From Candidatus Zixiibacteriota bacterium (lineage in GTDB: Bacteria; Zixibacteria; MSB-5A5; GN15; FEB-12), in NCBI GenBank assembly GCA_030591625.1, contig JAUVAR010000127.1:1-7291 (forward strand): a stretch of DNA of 7,291 bases, read 5' to 3'. Under the pieces are notes generated by a model, which saw nothing but the letters and a program-made list of their open reading frames with translations, was not told the DNA's origin and searched no databases. Numbering within the stretch: position 1 is the stretch's first letter; every line of letters begins with the position of its first letter. A program made the position numbers and the translations under genes. Of this stretch, positions 1 to 5,783 are shown in pieces.

Positions 1-617
1 ACCAATGGGGCGGGGTCGGGCAGTACTTTCGAAGTATGCTGGCTGAAGAAGACAGGGTTGTTATTTCTGTAGATGGACGTGGTACACGAGGACGCGGGAA
101 ACATTTCGAAAATGAAGCCTTTCTTGAGGTAGGTAAGTATGCGCTTGGAGATATAATTGAAGGGCTTAACTATATGGCGCAATATCCCTGGTTCGACACC
201 TCTCGTGTGGGAATTTATGGTGGTAGTTTTGGCGGGTATTTGAGTGCACTCGCTATAACGGCAGGGGCGGATCATTTTGATGTAGCAGTTGCGGTATCAT
301 CAGTTATTGATTGGAGTTTGTACGACAATATTTATACTGAACGATATATGCGTAAACCTCTTGATAATATTGATGGCTACAAATCTTCGTCTGTATTGAC
401 GTACGCCGATAGTTTGCGTGGTGATTTATTACTCGTACATGGTATGTGTGACGACAATGTTCATGTGCAAAACAGTATGCAGTTAATAAAGAGCCTTCAG
501 GAAAAACACAAAAGATTTGACATGATGATTTATCCCGATCAACGGCATGGTATCAAAGGTGAGCAGGGATGTCATTATAATCAGTTGCTTTATGATTACT
601 TTAAGAATAAACTTTAA
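1..617 (+). CDS. S9 family peptidase, DPP-IV-like, C-terminal catalytic part (5'-truncated)
   Basis: This is the C-terminal alpha/beta-hydrolase domain of a prolyl oligopeptidase family (S9B, dipeptidyl-peptidase IV-like) serine peptidase. The open frame runs in from the left edge with its first full codon at position 3, so the beta-propeller domain and true start lie outside the window; the ATG at 36 is internal. Numbering from that Met, the visible hallmarks are the VDGRGTRGRG strand (12-21), the nucleophile elbow GGSFGG with Ser64 (codon 225-227), and YTERYM (100-105), which matches the DPP-IV segment holding active-site tyrosines. The acid motif HGMCDDNVH contains the predicted catalytic Asp139, and DQRHGI contains the catalytic His171. 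The triad is therefore complete and in family order. Such enzymes usually remove X-Pro or X-Ala dipeptides from peptide N-termini in the periplasm or outside the cell. The gene ends at TAA, 35 bp before a symporter on the same strand, which suggests an operon. The substrate is unknown. Confidence 0.93.
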   Translation, partial: QWGGVGQYFRSMLAEEDRVVISVDGRGTRGRGKHFENEAFLEVGKYALGDIIEGLNYMAQYPWFDTSRVGIYGGSFGGYLSALAITAGADHFDVAVAVSSVIDWSLYDNIYTERYMRKPLDNIDGYKSSSVLTYADSLRGDLLLVHGMCDDNVHVQNSMQLIKSLQEKHKRFDMMIYPDQRHGIKGEQGCHYNQLLYDYFKNKL

Positions 618-652
618 CGATTGACAGCATAATTGTATTTGAGGGATATTGT

Positions 653-2044
653 ATGAATACCTATTTGATTGTAATACTTGTATATCTGTTTGCGTTAATA
701 ATTTTCGGGGCGTGGCGTGGACGTGCTGTGAAAACACAGGATGACTTCATGGTCGCCGGTCGCAATCTGTCGGCTAAAGTATTAGTAGGTACTCTGCTTG
801 CTACCTGGATAGGTTCTGGTTCGATCATTGGTGGGGCCGGGTTGGCCTATGTGGAAGGGTTGCCATCACTTTGGTTTAATGCCGGTGTCTGGTTTGCGCT
901 TATCATACTTTATCTGATTGCAGGCAGGATTAGAAAATTCGGACAGTACACAGTTCCAGATATTTTAGAGGCAAGATTCAATCAATGGGCGAGAGTGCTC
1001 GGTACAATAGTTACAATTATTGCCTATACGGCGATTGTAAGTTATCAGTTTAGAGCGGGGGGGATGGTTCTTAACCTGATAACAGGGATGAACGAAAGCA
1101 CAGGTATAATGATCACAGCTTTATTTGTGATCGGTTACACTGTCACAGCTGGCCTTGTTTCTGTCGCATACACTGATGTTGTCAATGGTATCATAATGAC
1201 GATCGGATTGATCATCGCATTGCCATACCTGCTCTCAGATGCCGGAGGCTGGAGCAATGTAGTAGCTAATCTTCCTGAGACACATTTTACTCTTCTCGGT
1301 AATTTGACAGTGCTTCAGGCTTTTGCTTATGCACTGCCTACGATGTTACTTTTGCTTGGTGAGTCGGGTATGTATCAACGATTCTTTGCAGCCAAAGATG
1401 AAGCGACTGCCAAGCGGTCGGTGCTCGGATGGATTGTTGGAACGATCTGTGTGGAGACTCTTATTGTATTTCTTGCGGTGATCGGTTCGGCTATTTACAA
1501 AGATATCGATTCAGAAATGGTTATACTTTATTCGGTCAAGGAAAGCTTGCCGATTTTGATAGGCTGTTTATGTCTGTCGGCTATAGTTGCAGTAATTGTT
1601 TCGACTGCTGATTCATTCTTGTTAGTTCCGGCAACGAATGTGATGCGAGATATTTATCAGCGATTTGTGAATCCTGATGTATCACAAAAGCAAATGGTTC
1701 TATACTCACGAATTGCTGTTGTTGGACTTGGTGTTGTTGCCTATGTTCAAGTTGCTTTCTTTGAATCTATTCTTAAGATGGCAATCTATGCATACACTAT
1801 CTATGGAGTGGGAATCACACCTGCGGTGATGGCGGCATTCTTCTGGAAACGTGCAACTGCTGCCGGAGGTGTTTCATCAATGGCTGCGGGTGCAATTGTA
1901 ACGATTATTTGGGAAGTATTAGAGCAGCCATTTGATCTACAAACTATTTATCCAGCTCTGTTTGCATCATTGTTCTGCTTGATTGTTGTTTCGTTATTGA
2001 CACCAAAACCAGATGAATCGAAATGGAAACCGTTCTTCGCATAG
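653..2044 (+). CDS. Sodium:solute symporter (SSS family)
   Basis: A complete 463-residue inner-membrane transporter of the sodium/solute symporter family (PutP/PanF/SGLT type), which imports a small organic solute with Na+. About 13 hydrophobic segments can be drawn, the usual number for the LeuT-fold SSS family, and the length is typical. Family landmarks are DFMVAGRNLS (31-40), the glycine-rich first core helix TWIGSGSIIGGAG (51-63), GLVSVAYTDVVNGIIM (167-182), YQRFFAAKDEATAKRS (241-256) and VSTADSFLL (316-324). In related transporters the last of these carries the Ser/Thr pair of the conserved Na2 sodium site, here probably Ser317 and Thr318. The ATG at 653 follows a GAGGGA Shine-Dalgarno at 641-646. 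The gene lies 35 bp after a DPP-IV-like peptidase, so an amino-acid or peptide-derived substrate such as proline is plausible, but that is inference from context only. The last codons form one arm of an inverted repeat. SSS substrates cannot be assigned reliably from sequence. Confidence 0.93.
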   Translation: MNTYLIVILVYLFALIIFGAWRGRAVKTQDDFMVAGRNLSAKVLVGTLLATWIGSGSIIGGAGLAYVEGLPSLWFNAGVWFALIILYLIAGRIRKFGQYTVPDILEARFNQWARVLGTIVTIIAYTAIVSYQFRAGGMVLNLITGMNESTGIMITALFVIGYTVTAGLVSVAYTDVVNGIIMTIGLIIALPYLLSDAGGWSNVVANLPETHFTLLGNLTVLQAFAYALPTMLLLLGESGMYQRFFAAKDEATAKRSVLGWIVGTICVETLIVFLAVIGSAIYKDIDSEMVILYSVKESLPILIGCLCLSAIVAVIVSTADSFLLVPATNVMRDIYQRFVNPDVSQKQMVLYSRIAVVGLGVVAYVQVAFFESILKMAIYAYTIYGVGITPAVMAAFFWKRATAAGGVSSMAAGAIVTIIWEVLEQPFDLQTIYPALFASLFCLIVVSLLTPKPDESKWKPFFA

Positions 2045-2086
2045 GGCAGGAGGGTCAACTTCTGCGAGAGAACAGTTTCCACTTCG
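2019..2086. terminator. Inverted repeat between convergent genes, possible bidirectional terminator
   Basis: The left arm (2019-2041, inside the last symporter codons) is complementary to the right arm (2063-2086, just before the end of the downstream permease gene). There is one bulged base (2068) and a 21-nt loop holding the symporter stop codon. In + strand RNA the stem has two A-C mismatches (2023/2082 and 2031/2074). In - strand RNA these same positions become G-U pairs, giving an unbroken stem of about 23 pairs apart from the bulge. Neither side has a strong U-tract, so it is not a textbook intrinsic terminator. It may be a termination or 3'-end-protecting hairpin, mainly for the leftward ABC operon. 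The hairpin is seen directly; its function is inferred. Confidence 0.5.
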
Positions 2087-2093
2087 GAATGCG

Positions 2094-3548
2094 TTATCTT
2101 ACATCGTATCTGAGAAAGCCAATGAACGATGCGACGAACATCAATAGAGTCGCAAACGCAAGCAGACCAAAGTCGATAATTGTCGAGTTGAATGCTTGAG
2201 CGTACGATCTTCGGGGTTGCTCGTATTTAGGTATGTCAGTCAGGTCAAGGGCGGAGTTATCACTTCCATCTTTAATATCAATGCCGGTTTCGGTTGAAAT
2301 TGAAATCATAATTCCTCCGGTGTTACCGGACTCAGCTTGTTTTTTCTCGGTGAAATCAACGAAGCTCGATCTGAATTGTGACATCGATTCTTCGAAGCGA
2401 TCTTTCATTTCAATATCAGTCCCCGCCAGCCCTGAGGCAGCGAGTTGGTAGGCGGATGAAGGGGAGATACGAGAAAAACCGAACGCGAGTCTTTCCTGAC
2501 CAGCTTTGCGTTGTCTTAGTTCTTCAAGCAACCTGACTTCATATTCCTCAATTTCGATTTCTACAATACGACGCAGAGAATCTTCCAAAACCATATTGTC
2601 CCACATCGCTCGGTCACGTTCTTCTTCGCTTTCTTCTTCGTTCATATTGCTACTGGTCATCCATCGTTCTTCTGATATATCATAAAATGTCTTCCATCTG
2701 TCGTTGGCATAAGCTTCGCGAATAGATTCGATCTCAGAGATACGAGGGACTGGTACCATCTGTTCGGCGGCAGCGACTGAGGCACGAGGGATTATCAACA
2801 CAAACATTACCCAAATGACAAGTGAAAGCAGGAATGAAACAGATGATCGTTTTGTCCAGGCAGAGATAGCAACACCAAGAGATATAAAGAATGTAAACAT
2901 CAAAACCGAGAGGGCAATCAAGGTAGCAAGTGTTGCCCAATGAATTGCATTCATTGGTACCCCCATAATTATTACCAGAAGGATACTCAACAATATAGGT
3001 ATAGAGATTGGCAGGATTAAACCAAGCCATGACCCTATAATTTTGGCAATCAGGTATTTTGCGCGTGGGATCGAATTCGAAAATACGAGCTTTAGCATTC
3101 CTGATTCTCGTTCTCCGTTGATCGCATCGAAGGTGAACAAGATGGCAAAGAGCGAAAGAACAAATTGGAAAATAAAGACAAAGTCTATATGGCGGAACAT
3201 AGCGAATATTGGATCATCAGAATAGGGGCTGTGTTTGAGTTTGATCGGACGAGTCGACTCGACATGTGACCATCGTCCAATGTCGTAGGTTAAGCCACTC
3301 ACAAATATCTGCATAGGGTCAGGTTTACGTATCGAACGGGTTGACATATGTCCCCAGTTGGATTCATCCTGAAGTTCCTGTTCGACCAGCGATGTTGCTG
3401 AGTCGTACTGGTCGCTGACAGCTTCATACTCTCTAATTCCTGTGAATACACTCAGAAGAATTAAGATTGAGCAAATAGCAAACGTTGCAGTAAATTTAGG
3501 ACTGAGGATTATTCCTTTGAGTTCTTTTTGAATCAATGTTGAAAGCAT
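2094..3548 (-). CDS. ABC-2 type permease with large extracytoplasmic loops (second paralog)
   Basis: A 484-residue ABC-2 type membrane subunit, the last gene of the leftward operon. Predicted segments are TM1 about 18-36, TM2 121-141, TM3 168-196, TM4 205-229, TM5 237-258 and TM6 456-478. With a cytoplasmic N-terminus, the TM1-TM2 loop (about 80 residues) and the TM5-TM6 loop (about 200 residues) lie outside the cytoplasm. The basic residues after TM4 (WTKRSS) and the C-terminal RYDVR then sit inside, in line with the positive-inside rule. The cytoplasmic stretch after TM2, FDAINGERESGMLKL (140-154), is the typical NosY/ABC-2 motif that normally docks on the ATPase. The large second loop is charged, with an acidic run at about 303-312 and probable helical or coiled-coil stretches at 322-350. 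The ATG at 3548 follows an AGAGAGGA ribosome site, 11 bp after the stop of its paralog, with which it shares motifs throughout. It probably forms a heterodimer with that paralog. Substrate unknown. Confidence 0.88.
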   Translation of the reverse strand: MLSTLIQKELKGIILSPKFTATFAICSILILLSVFTGIREYEAVSDQYDSATSLVEQELQDESNWGHMSTRSIRKPDPMQIFVSGLTYDIGRWSHVESTRPIKLKHSPYSDDPIFAMFRHIDFVFIFQFVLSLFAILFTFDAINGERESGMLKLVFSNSIPRAKYLIAKIIGSWLGLILPISIPILLSILLVIIMGVPMNAIHWATLATLIALSVLMFTFFISLGVAISAWTKRSSVSFLLSLVIWVMFVLIIPRASVAAAEQMVPVPRISEIESIREAYANDRWKTFYDISEERWMTSSNMNEEESEEERDRAMWDNMVLEDSLRRIVEIEIEEYEVRLLEELRQRKAGQERLAFGFSRISPSSAYQLAASGLAGTDIEMKDRFEESMSQFRSSFVDFTEKKQAESGNTGGIMISISTETGIDIKDGSDNSALDLTDIPKYEQPRRSYAQAFNSTIIDFGLLAFATLLMFVASFIGFLRYDVR

Positions 3549-3559
3549 GTAAATCCTCT

Positions 3560-4981
3560 CTATCTGACGTCGTAACGTCCGAATGAAATCACCGCACCGG
3601 TGAAGAATAAAAAGTTGAAAAGAGCAAGCAGTCCAATGTCTGGTAGAGCTGCGTTTATTGCCGTTGCGGTTCTGATCGGTTTATATTCAAAGGAGGGTAG
3701 TTCGGATGGATCAATAGGTTCCGGTTCCTCTGAGCCGTCATTAATCTTAATGATCATACCGCCATGTGGATTCATACCGGTTTTTTCCCGGATGAAATCA
3801 CCAACTACCTTATGATAAGCGCGCGTTTCATCACGGAAATGTTTTGTCAATTCAAGAGAGGTACCGGCCAGGTTTGAAGTGGCTAATTTCATTGAAGTTG
3901 ATGGAGAAATGCGAGCTAAGTTAAAAGAAAGATTCTGTTGGATCTGCTGTGCATTGAATCGTTCTTCATTGATACGATCAGAAAATTCCGACATTTGATC
4001 ATTCCTGATAGTTCCGAGCGAATCCATAAATTGAGAGAACATAGAACCTATTTTCATCATAGCTTCTGGATCATCATCGTCAATATCCGGCTTAAAATTA
4101 GTCATCGCGTCACGAGACTCTGCCCAAAGCTGAGATGCGAGACTGCTTCGTTGGTTAGCTATATGATCAACTGAGGGCACTTCAACTGCCCGAGCAGCTG
4201 TCAATACAGAAGCGCGCGGGATAATCATAACAGCTAAAATCCAGGCTACAAGCAGGAGAAGGAATGAACTCGAAGAACGCTGGGTCATGGCTGAAACAAA
4301 TAATGATCCAGTAAGGAAGACTCCAAAGTAGAGCAGGCCGGAGCCTGCAATAATTAAAAGTCTTATCCATTCATCACCCGACATAGGAACTCCCATCATT
4401 GGCAGAAACAGGCATCCAAGCCCTAAGGCTACAATCAGCGATGATGAAAGTGCTGCGAATGAACCTATCAATTTCCCGAGGATATATGTCCTGCGGGGGA
4501 GGTTGCTGGCGAAGGTCAGTCTGAGTGTGCCTCGTTCTTTCTCTCCGCTGATTGCATCGTAACCAAGCAGGATAGCGAACAACGAAAGCACAATTTGGAA
4601 GATAAATTCCAGGTCAAGGAACCGAAATACAGCAAAGATAGGGTCTTCGTTATAACGAGAACCTTCGGTTATTACCTGCGATCCGGCAAGCATGTCGGCG
4701 GTTTGTCCAATATCGTTCGATATGCCTGTAACAAGTGCTGCTAACGGTTGTGGGGGCATGAAAACCTTGTGCTGTCGGACGGAGTACCATTCGGTGAGGC
4801 CTTCCATCTGACGAAGGTTTTCGGCTACTGAGGCATCATATTGTTGTTTGTTTAAGTTGTAGTGTGCTGCCCCGACATAAAAAGATGCGAGTATCAGAAT
4901 AACACAGACGGCAAAAGTAACGGCAAACTTTGTAGAGCTGACGATATCTTTTATTTCTCGTTCAATTATAATTTTAAGCAT
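3560..4981 (-). CDS. ABC-2 type permease with large extracytoplasmic loops (first paralog)
   Basis: A 473-residue ABC-2 type membrane subunit lying directly after the ATPase gene (15 bp gap, AAAGG ribosome site before the ATG at 4981). It has the same plan as the following permease: TM1 about 18-37, a first outer loop to about 120, TM2 122-141, the cytoplasmic motif YDAISGEKERGTLRL (141-155), TM3 to TM5 ending near 261, a second outer loop of about 185 residues, TM6 446-467, and the C-terminus RYDVR. Aligned landmarks shared by both paralogs are DPIFA at the start of TM2, FIFQ and VLSLFAIL in TM2, IIPRASV after TM5, ARISPS/SRISPS and LAGT in the second loop, and a Gly-Gly-hydrophobic strand (407-413) before an acidic linker. 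An acidic run, DIDDDDPE (299-306), sits in the second loop. The two genes look like an old tandem duplication. It resembles NosY and other multi-pass ABC-2 exporters, but what it moves cannot be told. Confidence 0.88.
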   Translation of the reverse strand: MLKIIIEREIKDIVSSTKFAVTFAVCVILILASFYVGAAHYNLNKQQYDASVAENLRQMEGLTEWYSVRQHKVFMPPQPLAALVTGISNDIGQTADMLAGSQVITEGSRYNEDPIFAVFRFLDLEFIFQIVLSLFAILLGYDAISGEKERGTLRLTFASNLPRRTYILGKLIGSFAALSSSLIVALGLGCLFLPMMGVPMSGDEWIRLLIIAGSGLLYFGVFLTGSLFVSAMTQRSSSSFLLLLVAWILAVMIIPRASVLTAARAVEVPSVDHIANQRSSLASQLWAESRDAMTNFKPDIDDDDPEAMMKIGSMFSQFMDSLGTIRNDQMSEFSDRINEERFNAQQIQQNLSFNLARISPSTSMKLATSNLAGTSLELTKHFRDETRAYHKVVGDFIREKTGMNPHGGMIIKINDGSEEPEPIDPSELPSFEYKPIRTATAINAALPDIGLLALFNFLFFTGAVISFGRYDVR

Positions 4982-4996
4982 TTTGCCAACCTTTCG

Positions 4997-5758
4997 CTAA
5001 CCTGCTGCTTTGGTATCATGACCGGCCATGTATTGCAGGTATAATTCTTCAAGGTTTTGGTCGGCTAAGTTGGCCGCCGGTTCTTTCATTATCATGCGAC
5101 CACTATCCATGATGGCAATTGTATCGGCAATTTCTTTTGCTCTGAAAATATCATGGGTTGACATAAGGATCGCTTTGTTTTCACTTCTGAGTGAATCAAG
5201 AAGACGGATGAATTCATATCCAGCTTTAGGATCAAGTCCAGCTGTTGGCTCATCCAATAGAATTGCAGGGGCATCTTTTAAGATCGCTATTGCGATACCG
5301 CATTTTTGGCGCATACCTTTGGAGAAACCCTTGAGTCTTTTGTTGTGGGCATCTTCGGCAAGCCCAACGCGATTGAGGACATCACGATAATCGTCGCGAC
5401 TGAGATCTGAATGTCCTCCAATTTTACTAAAGAAATCAAGATTCTGAATAGCTGTAAAATTTTGGTAGAGCATGACATTTTCTGAAACGAAAGCGACATG
5501 CTTTTTTGCTTCAAGTGGTTCTTTGTGTGTAACAATACCGTTGATTGATGCTTCACCCGAGGTTGGTTCAATAAAATTCAGAAACAGGTTGATCGTCGTA
5601 GTTTTACCGGCACCATTACCACCAAGCATAACAAACAGCTCACCCGGGTTTACTTCCAAAGTGAGACTATCCAGAGCAAGCACACCATCTTCGTATCGTT
5701 TGGTAAGATTGTTCGTTTGTAGCATCGGAGATGGTTGTTTTGATATTTCGTTAATCAT
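4997..5758 (-). CDS. ABC transporter ATP-binding protein (ABC-2 exporter type)
   Basis: A 253-residue cytoplasmic nucleotide-binding subunit that should power the two permeases encoded after it. All core motifs are present: Walker A GGNGAGKTT (46-54, Lys52), signature LKGFSKGMRQK (142-152), Walker B AILLDEPTAGLD (165-176) with catalytic Glu170 and the D-loop, and an H-loop MSTHD with His202. The FSKGM form of the signature is common in the NatA/NosF/CcmA-like ABC-A ATPases that pair with ABC-2 permeases. At the Q-loop, where VPQ or LPQ is usual, the sequence reads VAFVSENVMLY (88-98), so Glu93 appears to stand where Gln is expected. The length is that of a single-domain ATPase with a short C-terminal tail. 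The ATG at 5758 follows an AGAGG ribosome site, 25 bp after the stop of the NEW3-domain gene. Being the only ATPase in the window, it probably acts as a homodimer under the permease pair. Confidence 0.95.
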   Translation of the reverse strand: MINEISKQPSPMLQTNNLTKRYEDGVLALDSLTLEVNPGELFVMLGGNGAGKTTTINLFLNFIEPTSGEASINGIVTHKEPLEAKKHVAFVSENVMLYQNFTAIQNLDFFSKIGGHSDLSRDDYRDVLNRVGLAEDAHNKRLKGFSKGMRQKCGIAIAILKDAPAILLDEPTAGLDPKAGYEFIRLLDSLRSENKAILMSTHDIFRAKEIADTIAIMDSGRMIMKEPAANLADQNLEELYLQYMAGHDTKAAG

Positions 5759-5783
5759 GATTTACCTCTATTAGTTCACTTTC

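Noticed and set aside
36..617. Treating the peptidase as a complete small protein starting at the ATG at 36
   Set aside because: The frame is open to the left edge with S9-like sequence before that Met, and the catalytic domain of this family is normally preceded by a large propeller domain.
621..650. TTGACA at 621-626 with a GATATT-like box at 645-650, a possible promoter for the symporter gene
   Set aside because: The -10 candidate is weak, overlaps the ribosome-binding site, and would start transcription at or inside the start codon. Co-transcription with the peptidase gene is simpler.
2618..2646. TTC/TCT-rich short repeat that could be a microsatellite
   Set aside because: It is explained by Glu codons of the acidic cluster in the permease read on the - strand; the unit is irregular and the frame is intact.
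2094..5758. Assignment of the ABC genes as nosF/nosY or gldA/gldF
   Set aside because: Motif-level resemblance is general to ABC-2 systems. There are two permeases with large outer loops, no NosD beta-helix protein, and no GldG-type domain visible, so a gene symbol would be misleading.
5028..5774. Open frames on the + strand opposite the ATPase gene
   Set aside because: They mirror a gene with every ABC ATPase motif in the right order, have no recognisable domain or ribosome site, and are normal antisense openness.
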